The notes: generated by a model not told the origin, from the letters alone. A stretch of 64,000 nucleotides of DNA from Polaribacter sejongensis (GCF_038024065.1 NZ_CP150667.1:1557501-1621500); one strand, 5' to 3'; shown: positions 43,899 through 53,339, counted from the stretch's first letter. Numbers and translations are program-made.

Positions 43899-44753
43899 TT
43901 AAAATCTCCAAGCAACAATTCTAGTTACTTTATTTCCTTGATGCATCGGAATAATTTTGAATTCAACAGCTCCTAACTTTGCAGAAGACTTTTCTAAACT
44001 CTTTACGTTTTCTTTCTTAGAAACTAAACTTGTAAACCATTTACTACTTTTAGGAAACAAAGAACTTTCATACAAATAATTATGTAAAAAAGCTTTTTCT
44101 CCACCAACGTACCAAAGTTCATTGTTATTTCCTGCAAAGTTTCTAACGGCATTATTACCTAAGTTTCTAGATTTTCTACCATTTGCTCCTTGTGCTTCTT
44201 CTGCCGATTTGTAAAAAGGCGGATTACACATTGTTGCAGAAAATGAATCGGTATCTTTTAAAACTCCTTTTAAAATTTGCTCTTCATTTAATTGCTGACG
44301 TAATTCAATTTTATCAGTAAAATTATTATCATCCATAATATCTTGAGCAGTATCTAAAGAATCTAAATCGATGTCTGTAGCTACAAAATTCCAATCGTAT
44401 TCTGCAATTCCTAATAAAGGATAAATACCAGTTGCTCCTGTACCGATATCTAAAATTTTAATATCTTTTTCTTCTGATAACAAATCTGCCAAGTGATGAA
44501 TGTAATCTAAACGACCGGGTATTGGTGGGCATAAATTTTTATCGCCAAAATTCCAAGTAGAAATTTTATCTAAAGAAAATAATAAAGCTTTATTCAATTC
44601 TTTTACTGCATCCGGATTTGAAAAATCTATAGTAACAGTGTCGAATTGATTTTTAGCAACATATTGTTTTAATGCTGGGTTTATGGTATTTAATTCATCA
44701 AAATTATAACCTTTGTTGAATTTATTTTTTGGGTGTAAGCCTTTGTCTTTCAT
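43899..44753 (-). CDS. rlmF: 23S rRNA (adenine-1618-N6)-methyltransferase
   Basis: SAM-dependent methyltransferase that makes m6A1618 in 23S rRNA. 284 residues, against about 308 in E. coli. N-terminal family block LHPKNKFNKGYNFDEL, SAM-binding DIGTGATGIYPLL (102-114), catalytic NPPFY (177-181) followed by KSAEEAQGANGRKSRNLG, and C-terminal FKIIPMHQGNKVTRIVAWRF. Single gene; terminator downstream. Confidence 0.95.
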   Translation of the reverse strand: MKDKGLHPKNKFNKGYNFDELNTINPALKQYVAKNQFDTVTIDFSNPDAVKELNKALLFSLDKISTWNFGDKNLCPPIPGRLDYIHHLADLLSEEKDIKILDIGTGATGIYPLLGIAEYDWNFVATDIDLDSLDTAQDIMDDNNFTDKIELRQQLNEEQILKGVLKDTDSFSATMCNPPFYKSAEEAQGANGRKSRNLGNNAVRNFAGNNNELWYVGGEKAFLHNYLYESSLFPKSSKWFTSLVSKKENVKSLEKSSAKLGAVEFKIIPMHQGNKVTRIVAWRF

Positions 44754-44949
44754 TGTGTTTTATGTAATTATAGTGTAAATAATTTACACAAATTGCACTG
44801 ATTATAACAGCGTGTCAAAAGTAAGTTATAAAATGATGATTCTTATTGAATTTATACGCTAAGTTTAAAATAGTTTGTTATTGTGTATCAGATTTCTAAT
44901 TCACAAAAAAACTATTTTAATCTTTGTAATTTCTCTGCAAGTCTCTGTA

Positions 44950-46542
44950 TTACAACTCCAAAATTGTAAACTCTAACTGCAATGGTTTCAATGCAACTTT
45001 TAAAGCTTTTGTAAATGACGAACCATACTCTAAATAATATTCAGAAAAATTACGCTGACGCTCTTCTAAACTTTGATTTGGTAAAATTTCATTTTGTAAT
45101 AATGTAATCCTTTCCACTAAATCTTTTTGTCTTTTTTTCTCTGCTTTTAACAAACGTTTTTGTAAATTTTCTAAACCTTTAATTTGCTTTCTTTCTTGTG
45201 CATTTACAGCATTCACAAAAGAAACATCTGTTTGTTTGGCTACTTCCTTTAGTTCTAAAAACTGCTTTTCTAAAAACTGAATCTTTTCATCGAAGTTCAC
45301 TTTAATATCAGAGTTTTCCTTCACTTTTTCAGATAATAAATCATGTTGATTTAAAAACAGTTCTTCTAAAGAAATATTCAATTTCTCTAATTTTTTTGCT
45401 TGTTTTTCTGATACTACTTGTACCGAATTACGTAATAATAAAATAGGAAATGGAATGGCTACTGCTTCAAAATAATCTTTTAATTCTAACCAATACGCCA
45501 TCTCTCCTCCTCCACCTAAATAACAAAGGTTTGGTAAAATTACCTCTTGGTATAAAGGTCTCATAATTACGTTTGGCGAAAATGATTTCGGATTTTCATC
45601 TACTTCCTTTAAGATTTCTGCCTTAGAAAAAGTAATGTCTGTATTGTTTACTTTGTAAATTCCGCCTTCTAAAATAATACGTTCTCTAAATTCATCACCC
45701 AAATAAAATAAATTAATTTCTCTTGGGTTCACTTGAATTTTATAATTCTTTTCTAAATCTGAAATGGTTTTAGAAACGGCTTTAAATGAAGTTTCATTTT
45801 CTAATTCGTCTTTAACAATTGGGTTAAATAATTGTTTTAAACTAGCATCATCTCCATCTAAAATTATCAAACCATAATCACTAAACAATTCATTTGCTAT
45901 ATAACGAGTAGCATCCGCTAAGTTATCATGTTTTAAATATCCATCTGAGAACAACTTTTTTAGAAATTCAGCATTTTTAGAATGACCTAAGTGTTCAGAA
46001 AAAACATCAAAAACAGCAGCTAATCCTTCAGTAGAAAATCGTCCAACTGCTCCACCATCTTCTCTATTCCAAAGAACTTTTTTCCCATCAAAATTAAAAT
46101 AATTAATCTCTTCAAAATCATGATCTTCTGTTGCCATCCAATAAATTGGAACAAAATTTTGTTCGGGAAATTTTTCTGATAATTCTTCACACAAATTAAT
46201 TGTTGAAAGAATTTTATACAAGAAATATAAAGGTCCGGTAAATAAATTTAATTGATGCCCTGTAGTTACGGTAAATGTATTTTGTAGCTTTAAGCTCTCA
46301 ATATTTTCTTCCGTTTTTTTTGAAAAATTGAATCCTTGATATTGATTTTTTAAAGCATCAACTAGCACCAATCTAGATTGCAATCTAAATGATTTTTGCT
46401 TCTCCTCTATCTGACTATGAAAACCAGAAATATCAGGAAAATTATTATAAAATGGTTGTATAGATTCTTTTTTCTCTAAATAATCTAGCATTATCTTAGA
46501 AAAAAATCCTGTTTTTTGAAATGGTATCTGTGTTACTTTCAT
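44950..46542 (-). CDS. bshC: Bacillithiol synthase, cysteine-adding enzyme
   Basis: Last step of bacillithiol synthesis, joining cysteine to glucosaminyl-malate; bacillithiol is the main low-molecular-weight thiol in these bacteria. With start ATG 46542 (MKVTQIPFQKTGFFSKIMLD) it has 530 residues, normal for BshC. Core blocks: FTVTTGHQLNLFTGPLYFLY, FVPIYWMATEDHDFEEINYF, ILEGGIYKVNNTDITFSKAE, LGGGGEMAYWLELKDYFE, and a long C-terminal coiled coil rich in Lys/Glu (about 395-490). A four-residue longer start at 46554 is possible but less typical. Other bsh genes are not nearby. Confidence 0.95.
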   Translation of the reverse strand: MKVTQIPFQKTGFFSKIMLDYLEKKESIQPFYNNFPDISGFHSQIEEKQKSFRLQSRLVLVDALKNQYQGFNFSKKTEENIESLKLQNTFTVTTGHQLNLFTGPLYFLYKILSTINLCEELSEKFPEQNFVPIYWMATEDHDFEEINYFNFDGKKVLWNREDGGAVGRFSTEGLAAVFDVFSEHLGHSKNAEFLKKLFSDGYLKHDNLADATRYIANELFSDYGLIILDGDDASLKQLFNPIVKDELENETSFKAVSKTISDLEKNYKIQVNPREINLFYLGDEFRERIILEGGIYKVNNTDITFSKAEILKEVDENPKSFSPNVIMRPLYQEVILPNLCYLGGGGEMAYWLELKDYFEAVAIPFPILLLRNSVQVVSEKQAKKLEKLNISLEELFLNQHDLLSEKVKENSDIKVNFDEKIQFLEKQFLELKEVAKQTDVSFVNAVNAQERKQIKGLENLQKRLLKAEKKRQKDLVERITLLQNEILPNQSLEERQRNFSEYYLEYGSSFTKALKVALKPLQLEFTILEL

Positions 46543-46715
46543 CTTAAATAACACTTTTTTTGCAACAATCAGATTCTGAAGTAGAATTCATTTAGTTTGA
46601 TTAATTTTTGATAAAAATACGAATAATTTTTCCTTTGTCGTAAACCCCAATCCAATCTAACAAAGTTTTAACAAGATAAAGAATCAATCTTCTGAAAAAC
46701 AAAAAAATATATTCT

Positions 46716-46723
46716 TACTTTTG
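46716..46723 (+). promoter_or_regulatory. -7 promoter box that decides the M14 peptidase start
   Basis: TACTTTTG fits TAnnTTTG. It overlaps TTG 46721, so the real start is ATG 46742. TCTG at 46691-46694 is 21 nt upstream as a -33 candidate. Confidence 0.6.
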
Positions 46724-46741
46724 ACTTTCAAACGCATCTTC

Positions 46742-49219
46742 ATGAAAATTAAATTACTTTTTATTACTGCTTTCTTAACACTTGGAAGTATTTTTTCTCA
46801 AACTTTACAGTCTCCTTCTGAATTTTTAGGCTATGAAATTGGATCTCGTTTTACCAGAAATTATAAGGTTATAGACTATTTTAAATATGTAAGTAACACT
46901 TTATCTAATGTAAAATTAGAGAAATATGGAGAAACCAATGAACACAGACCTTTGTATTTAAGTTATATTTCTTCCGAAGAAAATATTGATAATTTAGAGA
47001 ATATTAGAATTGCGAATCTTACTCAGACTGGTATTATTCCTGGGAATTCTAAAAATAACAAAGCCATTGTTTGGCTAAGTTACAACGTTCATGGAAATGA
47101 AGCATCTAGTACAGAAGCTGCCATGTTAACGCTTTATGATTTAGTTACTAAAAAAGAATCTTGGTTAGAAAATACGGTTGTAATTCTTGATCCGTCTGTA
47201 AATCCTGATGGACGAGATAGATATGTAAATTGGTACAATCAAGTAAAAAGTACTCCTTTTAACATCAACCAAAATGCAAAAGAACATGTAGAACCTTGGC
47301 CTTCTGGAAGACCAAATCATTATTTATTCGACTTGAATAGAGATTGGGCTTGGGCAACACAAGTAGAATCTGCCCAACGTATAAAAATGTATAATAAATG
47401 GATGCCTCACGTGCACGTAGATTTCCATGAACAATATATTAATAATCCGTATTATTTTGCGCCTGCGGCTGAACCTTTTCATGAAATTATTTCTGATTGG
47501 CAAAGAGAATTTCAGACAGAAATAGGAAAAAACCATGCGAACTATTTTGATAAAGAAGGCTGGTTGTATTTTACAAAAGAAAGTTTCGATTTACTATACC
47601 CAAGTTACGGAGATACGTATCCAACCTACATGGGTGCAATTGGAATGACGTACGAACAAGCTGGTCATGGAATGGCTGGTTTAGGTATTCAAACAGATCA
47701 TGGAGAGGTTTTAACTTTAAAAGACAGAGCAATTCATCACCTAACAACAGGCTTGTCTACCGTAGAAATTGCATCTAAAAATGCCGAAAAATTAAATACA
47801 GAATTTAGAAAGTTTTTTAAAAATGATGCTTTAGAATATAAAAGTTATGTACTAAAAAACGAGAATGAAGATAAGACCAATCGTTTAAAAGCATTGTTAG
47901 ACACACATGAAATTAAATATGAAAACACTAATAACGGTAGTGTAAAAGGATATGATTATAGTACGCAAACAGAAGGTAAAATGTCTGTTTCTTCATCGGA
48001 TTTAGTAATACACACCAATCAGCCAAAAGGTAAAATGGTAAAGGTACTTTTTGAGCCAAAAGCAAAAATAGTAGATTCTTTAACCTATGATATTACTGCT
48101 TGGTCTCTGCCTTATGCACACGGATTTAAAGCAATTGCCTCTAAAACGAAAGTAAGTTCTGCTATTAGTAAAACTACAAACAAGATTACTAATATAGTTG
48201 ATAAAAGTGCATACGCTTACCTTTCTAAATGGAATAGTTTAGACGATGCTACTTTTTTAGGTGCTTTATTACAAGCAGATATTACACCTCGTTTTTCTGA
48301 AAAACCATTTTCTGTTGGAGGTAAATCGTATGAAAGAGGAACCTTAATTATTTTAAGAAACGACAATAGAAATGATAATTTTGATACTAATTTAATAGCT
48401 ATTGCAGACAAACACCAAAGAGAATTAGCAAATGTTTCTACAGGTTTTGTTTCTTCTGGCGTAGATTTTGGGTCTTATTCTGTGAAACCGATCAACCAAC
48501 AAAAAGTAGCTGTTTTATCTGGTAAAGGAACTTCTTCTTTAAGTTTTGGTGAGGTTTGGCATTTCTTTGAAACACAATTACAATACCCAATTACCAACGT
48601 AAATTCTGAAAACTTTGGTTCCTTAGATTATTCTAAATATGATGTTATTATCATTCCAAATGGTTCTTACAGCAAAGTCTTAACAAAAGCCACTTTAGAA
48701 AAAGTGAAAAAATGGACACGTTCTGGAGGAACTTTAATCGCCATTGGAAATGCTTTAAATAGTTTTGCTGATAAAAAGGAATTCTCTTTAAAGAAGAAAA
48801 TATCTGGAGATAAAATTAAAGATACAGACCTTACTCCTTATGCAGACAAAGAGCGCAAAGGTGTTGCCAATTTAATTACAGGTAGTATTTTTAAAAGTAC
48901 TTTAGACAATACACATCCGTTAGCCTTTGGGTATGGAAAAGATTATTTTTCTTTAAAATTAGGTAGTACATCATACGAATATTTAAAAGACGGTAATAAT
49001 GTTGCCTATTTTGATAAAGAAGCTAAAAACGTGTCTGGTTACGCTGGCAGTAAAGCTGTGAAGAATGTACCAAAATCTATTTTATTCGCTGAAGAAAAAA
49101 TTGGTAGCGGAAGTATTATTTATATGGTAGACAATCCCTTATTTAGATCTTTCTGGCAAAATGGAAAACTATTTGTTGCCAATGCTGTTTTCTTATTGAA
49201 TTCTGATAAATTGAAATAG
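46742..49219 (+). CDS. Secreted M14-family zinc carboxypeptidase
   Basis: An 825-residue exported metallopeptidase. Signal peptide 1-20 (ending IFSQ). Zinc-binding HGNE at 117-120 in WLSYNVHGNEASSTEAAM, followed by VVILDPSVNPDGRDRYVNWY and the third ligand His in HVHVDFHEQY. After the peptidase domain (to about 350) come beta-rich regions and a class I glutaminase-like flavodoxin fold (VAVLSGKGTSSLSFGEVWHF, YDVIIIPNGSY, KKWTRSGGTLIAIGNALNSF, about 575-700) without an evident Cys-His-Glu triad. This architecture is common in Bacteroidota, of unknown substrate, presumably extracellular or periplasmic peptides. Single gene. Confidence 0.9.
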   Translation: MKIKLLFITAFLTLGSIFSQTLQSPSEFLGYEIGSRFTRNYKVIDYFKYVSNTLSNVKLEKYGETNEHRPLYLSYISSEENIDNLENIRIANLTQTGIIPGNSKNNKAIVWLSYNVHGNEASSTEAAMLTLYDLVTKKESWLENTVVILDPSVNPDGRDRYVNWYNQVKSTPFNINQNAKEHVEPWPSGRPNHYLFDLNRDWAWATQVESAQRIKMYNKWMPHVHVDFHEQYINNPYYFAPAAEPFHEIISDWQREFQTEIGKNHANYFDKEGWLYFTKESFDLLYPSYGDTYPTYMGAIGMTYEQAGHGMAGLGIQTDHGEVLTLKDRAIHHLTTGLSTVEIASKNAEKLNTEFRKFFKNDALEYKSYVLKNENEDKTNRLKALLDTHEIKYENTNNGSVKGYDYSTQTEGKMSVSSSDLVIHTNQPKGKMVKVLFEPKAKIVDSLTYDITAWSLPYAHGFKAIASKTKVSSAISKTTNKITNIVDKSAYAYLSKWNSLDDATFLGALLQADITPRFSEKPFSVGGKSYERGTLIILRNDNRNDNFDTNLIAIADKHQRELANVSTGFVSSGVDFGSYSVKPINQQKVAVLSGKGTSSLSFGEVWHFFETQLQYPITNVNSENFGSLDYSKYDVIIIPNGSYSKVLTKATLEKVKKWTRSGGTLIAIGNALNSFADKKEFSLKKKISGDKIKDTDLTPYADKERKGVANLITGSIFKSTLDNTHPLAFGYGKDYFSLKLGSTSYEYLKDGNNVAYFDKEAKNVSGYAGSKAVKNVPKSILFAEEKIGSGSIIYMVDNPLFRSFWQNGKLFVANAVFLLNSDKLK

Positions 49220-49236
49220 AGAATTAAAAATTTTAG

Positions 49237-49256
49237 ATTCCCGCCTTTGCGGGAAT
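49237..49256. repeat. Short GC-rich inverted repeat
   Basis: ATTCCCGC (49237-49244), CTTT, GCGGGAAT (49249-49256), followed by AACA. It is a small dispersed-type palindrome of flavobacteria and may act as terminator for the peptidase gene, but no T run follows. Confidence 0.7.
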
Positions 49257-49291
49257 AACAATTTCAAAGGAAACTTTAAGGATATTTTCTC

Positions 49292-50017
49292 TTAACTCAA
49301 ATCACAATACCAAAAACTTGTATCGTGATTTGAGTTTTCTTTTTTAGATTGATGACAATTGTCATCTTCATTATCATTCAGTGTGTAGGAACGCAATACC
49401 TTCTCTCCTATAGTAAAATCAATAGGATTCTTAAAAATAGGACCATCGAAAACAAAGGTGTGAAATTCACCATTTTCTCCACAAACATCTACATTGTCTG
49501 GTAAGTCTTTAATAAATTGTTCATCTATAACTCTCCCCAAAAACTCGGCTCCTAGTAACTTTGCATTTACACAAACTGTAATTGCCTTAAAACCTAAATC
49601 TAAAAATTCTTTTAATACTTCTTTTGTATCTTTTTGCCAAAGAGGATACACGCCTGTAATATTTACCTCAGCTAATTTAGTATCTCTGTATGCTTTTAAA
49701 TCTTCTAGAAAAATATCACCAAAAATGGTATGTGAATATTTCTTCTCTACCAAAGAATCCATCGCTTCCTTCATAATTTCTGAATATAAATCCATGGTTA
49801 CGTCCGCAGGAAATTCTATGGTTTTTAAATTGATTCCAATAGATTCGGCTTGCTTTATTAATAATTCATTTCTAAGACCGTGCATGGAAACTCTATCGAA
49901 ATCTTTATTGATTGTGGTAACCAATAAATCTAAATTATAAGTAGGGTCTTGTAAAATTTTATAAAGCGCCAAGGCAGAATCTTTACCAGAACTCCAATTA
50001 AAATACGTTTTTTTCAT
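49292..50017 (-). CDS. PP-loop ATP pyrophosphatase, Dph6/COG2102-like
   Basis: A 241-residue ATP-using enzyme of the adenine nucleotide alpha hydrolase fold. PP-loop SSGKDSALALYK starts at residue 9; the family blocks MHGLRNELLIKQAESIGI, HTIFGDIFLEDLKAYRDTKL and ENGEFHTFVFDGPIF follow. Eukaryotic relatives amidate diphthine on EF2, but bacteria lack diphthamide, so the bacterial substrate is unknown. The C-terminal tail (ENSNHDTSFWYCDLS) contains His and Cys and is encoded by the transcription terminator stem. Single gene. Confidence 0.85.
   Translation of the reverse strand: MKKTYFNWSSGKDSALALYKILQDPTYNLDLLVTTINKDFDRVSMHGLRNELLIKQAESIGINLKTIEFPADVTMDLYSEIMKEAMDSLVEKKYSHTIFGDIFLEDLKAYRDTKLAEVNITGVYPLWQKDTKEVLKEFLDLGFKAITVCVNAKLLGAEFLGRVIDEQFIKDLPDNVDVCGENGEFHTFVFDGPIFKNPIDFTIGEKVLRSYTLNDNEDDNCHQSKKENSNHDTSFWYCDLS
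49296..49334 (-). terminator. Terminator stem overlapping the end of the PP-loop gene
   Basis: CTCAAATCACAATAC (49296-49310) pairs with GTATCGTGATTTGAG (49320-49334), one mismatch, loop CAAAAACTT. The whole stem lies within the last 15 codons of the minus-strand gene, so RNA stem and protein tail share the same DNA. It would also stop plus-strand transcripts from the peptidase gene (T run TTTTCTTTTTT follows). Confidence 0.7.
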
Positions 50018-50199
50018 GAGGATAAATTTATAACTAACTAAACTGACTTAAGACAGCTGTATTAAAAGAAACAAGACTTTATCAACTGACTGTAGTTGAC
50101 TATAAAAAAATTAAAAGTGAAATATCATTTATAAATAAAGTTTCAAACTCAAATCTACGCGCAACATTTTTAGTGGACACTTGTAGCTATTTTTTATAA

Positions 50200-50226
50200 A
50201 AAAATCCTACATAAAGTAGGATTTTT
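50200..50226 (-). terminator. Terminator after rimO
   Basis: AAAAATCCTAC (50200-50210) pairs with GTAGGATTTTT (50216-50226), loop ATAAA. On the minus strand it starts 6 bp after the rimO stop and runs into TTTTTTTATAAAAAAT. Confidence 0.92.
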
Positions 50227-50231
50227 AATAA

Positions 50232-51584
50232 TTATTTTCTCTTTTGATTTAAAGAAACTGGCTTTTCTTGCTTAACAGTTGGTGTACCGTATAAATCGTA
50301 ATCTCCAGCTTCGTGAATTTTAATATCAATAAATTCACCAATTTTAATATAATGTTCTTTTGCATCAACAATAACATCATTATCAACATCTGGTGAATCT
50401 GATTCTGTTCTTCCATAGAAAAACTCTCCGTCTTTTCTATCGAATAAACATCTAAAAGTTTTACCAATTTTTTCTTGATTCAATTCCCAAGAAATTTGAG
50501 ATTGAATTTCCATAATCTCATTTACTCTTCTAAACTTAACATCTGCAGGTACATCATCTTCTAAAACGTATGCTCCCGTATTTTCTTCATGAGAATATTC
50601 AAAAGCTCCCATACGCTCAAAACGCATTTCTTCTATCCAATCTTTTAACTCTTGAAACATTTCTTCTGTTTCTCCAGGATAACCTACAATTAATGTAGTT
50701 CTAATAGCCATTTCTGGCACAACTTCTCTAAACTTATGAATTAAAGCTGTTGTTTTTTCATGCGTTGTACCACGTTTCATAGACTTTAACAACTCAGTAT
50801 TAATGTGTTGTAAAGGAATATCTAAGTAGTTACACACTTTAGGCTCGCTTTTCATTACTTCTAAAACATCCATAGGGAAACCTGTAGGAAAAGCATAATG
50901 CATTCTAATCCACTCAATTCCCTCTACTTTTGTTAACGCAACTAATAAATCTGCTAATGCTCTTTTCTTATAAATATCTAATCCGTAATAAGTTAAATCT
51001 TGTGCGATTAACATTACTTCTTTAATTCCTTTTTCGGCTAATTTTGTTGCTTCTGTAACAATATCTTCTATAGGAGTAGAAACGTGTTTTCCTCTCATTA
51101 AAGGAATTGCACAAAATGAACAAGGTCTATCGCAACCTTCTGCAATTTTTAAATATGCATAATGTTTTGGAGTTGTTGTTAAACGTTCTCCAATTAACTC
51201 GTGCTTATAATCTGCTTCTAAAACCTTTAATAAATTAGGTAAATCATGCGTACCAAAATATTGATCTACATTAGGAATTTGCTCTTCTAAATCTGGCTTA
51301 TAACGTTCACTTAAACATCCAGAAACAAAAACTTTATCAATTTCTCCAGCTTCTTTTCTGTTTGCATAGTGTAAAATAGTATCGATAGATTCTTCCTTTG
51401 CCTTACCAATAAAGCCACAAGTATTGATTACGACAATATTTCCATCATCATTTTCATCTTCATGAACAACCTCTTTTCCGTTGGCTTTTAACTGCCCCAT
51501 TAATACTTCCGAATCGTAAATATTCTTAGAACAACCTAAAGTAACAACGTTAATCTTATTTTTTTTGATGGTTTTTGTACGCAT
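50232..51584 (-). CDS. rimO: Ribosomal protein S12 (Asp88) methylthiotransferase
   Basis: Radical-SAM enzyme that adds a methylthio group to aspartate 88 of ribosomal protein S12. From ATG 51584 (MRTKTIKKNKINVVTLGCSK) it has 450 residues. N-terminal cluster-binding domain with Cys in LGCSKN, CGFIG and SGCLSERY; radical-SAM CxxxCxxC in CDRPCSFCAIP followed by RGKHVSTP; C-terminal TRAM domain (about 380-440). The short LGCSKNIYDSEVLMG form distinguishes RimO from MiaB. A longer frame from 51605 is excluded by the promoter box at 51603-51610. Confidence 0.96.
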   Translation of the reverse strand: MRTKTIKKNKINVVTLGCSKNIYDSEVLMGQLKANGKEVVHEDENDDGNIVVINTCGFIGKAKEESIDTILHYANRKEAGEIDKVFVSGCLSERYKPDLEEQIPNVDQYFGTHDLPNLLKVLEADYKHELIGERLTTTPKHYAYLKIAEGCDRPCSFCAIPLMRGKHVSTPIEDIVTEATKLAEKGIKEVMLIAQDLTYYGLDIYKKRALADLLVALTKVEGIEWIRMHYAFPTGFPMDVLEVMKSEPKVCNYLDIPLQHINTELLKSMKRGTTHEKTTALIHKFREVVPEMAIRTTLIVGYPGETEEMFQELKDWIEEMRFERMGAFEYSHEENTGAYVLEDDVPADVKFRRVNEIMEIQSQISWELNQEKIGKTFRCLFDRKDGEFFYGRTESDSPDVDNDVIVDAKEHYIKIGEFIDIKIHEAGDYDLYGTPTVKQEKPVSLNQKRK

Positions 51585-51602
51585 ATCATTTTTTTCTGAC
51601 TG

Positions 51603-51610
51603 CAAATATA
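51603..51610 (-). promoter_or_regulatory. -7 promoter box for rimO
   Basis: Minus-strand TATATTTG (plus CAAATATA) fits TAnnTTTG, 18 nt before ATG 51584. It overlaps the upstream possible start 51605. No clear -33 element. Confidence 0.6.
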
Positions 51611-51698
51611 CAGCTTAATTAGGGTTTATCTATATAGTTTTTATATGGTTATTAATTACGGTTTTTAAATACCAAAAATCTTATTTTTTTCCATAAAA

Positions 51699-51721
51699 AA
51701 ACCTCGAAAAATTCGAGGTTT
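51699..51721 (-). terminator. Terminator after acyltransferase gene
   Basis: AAACCTCGAA (51699-51708) pairs with TTCGAGGTTT (51712-51721). On the minus strand the right arm runs into TTTTTTATGG. 28 bp after the stop at 51750. Confidence 0.92.
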
Positions 51722-51749
51722 GATACTTATTATTTTCAAATTGAAATTC

Positions 51750-52565
51750 TTAACTCCAAAATTCTCTCTTTTTATTCAATTCTTCTTCTTCTTCTGTTAA
51801 TGCTTCTAATTCTTTAACAGACAAAACCTTTAAAAAAGATTTGTGTTGTTCTATAGCAAACTCAATTTTAGTTACTATATCTGCTACACTTTCATTTTCA
51901 TAATCTATATCCAATGGTTCTTTAATAACCATAGACTGCAATACATTACGTTTTTTAATACTCAAGCCTTTTTTATCAAAAGAACGTCTAAACCCATCAA
52001 TTACAATAGGTACTACAACCGGTTTATAGGTTTTAATAATATGAGCCGTACCTCTTCTAATTGGTCTAAAAGGCGTTGTTGTTCCTTGTGGAAAGGTAAT
52101 TACCCAACCGTCTTTTATAGCTTTTCCTATATTAGAAATATCAGAATTTTTTACTTGCCTTTTTACATCTTTACCATCACTTCTCCAGGTTCTTTCTATA
52201 GATACAGAGCCCATATAAGCAAATATTTTAGGTAATATACCAGATCTCATCGTTTCTCCTGCAGCAACAAAATATACATTTAACTTTGGTTTCCAGATAT
52301 AACCTATGTTCTTTATAGAATCGTCTCTACCACTTAAAGAAGCGTTAAAAACATGATACATAGCAGCTACATCTGCAAAATAAGTTTGATGATTAGAAAT
52401 AAATAAAACTCCAGAATCTGGTAAGTTTTTAAGGTTTTCTGAACCTTCTATGTGTAGACTATTAAATTTACGATATCTACCGTGAGATACAATTCCGAAA
52501 ATTCTAATAAGCCATTTTTTTAGTAATAAAATATGGCCAAATGGATTCCTTTTAAATAAAGGCAT
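51750..52565 (-). CDS. PlsC-like glycerolipid acyltransferase with variant motifs
   Basis: A 271-residue protein (from ATG 52565, MPLFKRNPFGHILLLKKW) of the lysophospholipid acyltransferase superfamily, which acylates lysophosphatidate or related lipids at the membrane. Motif I reads SNHQTYFAD (His at about 59), i.e. five residues between His and Asp where the classic PlsC form NHxSxxD has four. Motif III reads FPQGTTTPFRP where FPEGT is usual. Motif IV region VVVPIVIDGFR is present. It therefore belongs to a divergent branch; exact substrate uncertain. It follows the Nudix gene but has its own -7 box. Confidence 0.82.
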   Translation of the reverse strand: MPLFKRNPFGHILLLKKWLIRIFGIVSHGRYRKFNSLHIEGSENLKNLPDSGVLFISNHQTYFADVAAMYHVFNASLSGRDDSIKNIGYIWKPKLNVYFVAAGETMRSGILPKIFAYMGSVSIERTWRSDGKDVKRQVKNSDISNIGKAIKDGWVITFPQGTTTPFRPIRRGTAHIIKTYKPVVVPIVIDGFRRSFDKKGLSIKKRNVLQSMVIKEPLDIDYENESVADIVTKIEFAIEQHKSFLKVLSVKELEALTEEEEELNKKREFWS

Positions 52566-52591
52566 TCTATATTCGTTTTTAGTTAGTTTAA

Positions 52592-52599
52592 CAAACTTA
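52592..52599 (-). promoter_or_regulatory. -7 promoter box for the PlsC-like gene
   Basis: Minus-strand TAAGTTTG (plus CAAACTTA) fits TAnnTTTG, 27 nt before ATG 52565. A longer frame starting at 52607 would begin before the transcript. No clean -33. Confidence 0.55.
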
Positions 52600-52619
52600 C
52601 AAAACAATTAAGAAAGATG

Positions 52620-53246
52620 CTATTTAAAGAGTTCTTTAATTTCAGAAAGCATCATAGCTGTTGCTCCCCAAACAATATAACCATCTAACTTAAAGCAAGG
52701 TACTTCTACATTATCCATATAAGAAGTATTCATTTTTATAGCCGTTAAATTCGTTTCACTTAACAAATCTCTTAATAAAACTTCAATTGTTTGATCAACC
52801 TCATAATTTAGATTAAAATTTGGTTGTTGATTTACATACCCTAAAAAAGGCGTTGCTAAAAAATTACTTGGCGGAATATATACATCTGTTAATTCTCTAA
52901 TTATTTCAACAGACCTCTCAGCTACACCTACTTCTTCAAAGGTTTCTCTTAAAGCTGTTTTTTCAAGATTCTCATCTTCACTATCCTTCTTGCCTCCAGG
53001 AAAACTTATTTGCGCAGAATGTATGCCCTTATAACTTGCCCGTTGAGTTAATAAAAAACAAGTTTCATTTTTATCATTTGGATAAAACAATGCCAATACT
53101 GCCGCTTTTCTTGGATTATTTGCAGTAATTTTATCGGCATCGTACTTTAATCGAATTTTTGGTGCTAATTTAAATTGTGCATTTAAACCTCCTAACTCTG
53201 TTGTTTTAAGTTGCGTTATTTTATTTTTGAAATCGTTAAAATTCAC
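52620..53246 (-). CDS. Nudix hydrolase, CoA pyrophosphatase (NudL) type
   Basis: A 208-residue Nudix enzyme that probably splits CoA or its derivatives into phosphopantetheine and ADP. The CoA-type signature LLTQRASYKGIHSAQISFPG runs straight into the Nudix box GGKKDSEDENLEKTALRETF then EEVGV, which has the metal-binding RETFEE. Start is GTG 53246 (MNFNDFKNK), supported by a -7 box at 53267-53274 about 20 nt upstream. Ends 55 bp before the acyltransferase start. Confidence 0.9.
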   Translation of the reverse strand: MNFNDFKNKITQLKTTELGGLNAQFKLAPKIRLKYDADKITANNPRKAAVLALFYPNDKNETCFLLTQRASYKGIHSAQISFPGGKKDSEDENLEKTALRETFEEVGVAERSVEIIRELTDVYIPPSNFLATPFLGYVNQQPNFNLNYEVDQTIEVLLRDLLSETNLTAIKMNTSYMDNVEVPCFKLDGYIVWGATAMMLSEIKELFK

Positions 53247-53266
53247 TTATTAAAATTTAGTTTTAA

Positions 53267-53274
53267 CAAAATTA
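53267..53274 (-). promoter_or_regulatory. -7 promoter box for the Nudix gene
   Basis: Minus-strand TAATTTTG (plus CAAAATTA) fits TAnnTTTG and sits 20 nt before GTG 53246, which supports that start. Confidence 0.55.
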
Positions 53275-53339
53275 TTCATTTCGATTTTAAATAAACCCTA
53301 TTTGGCAAGAATTTTGAATGATCCTATTAAAATACAACT

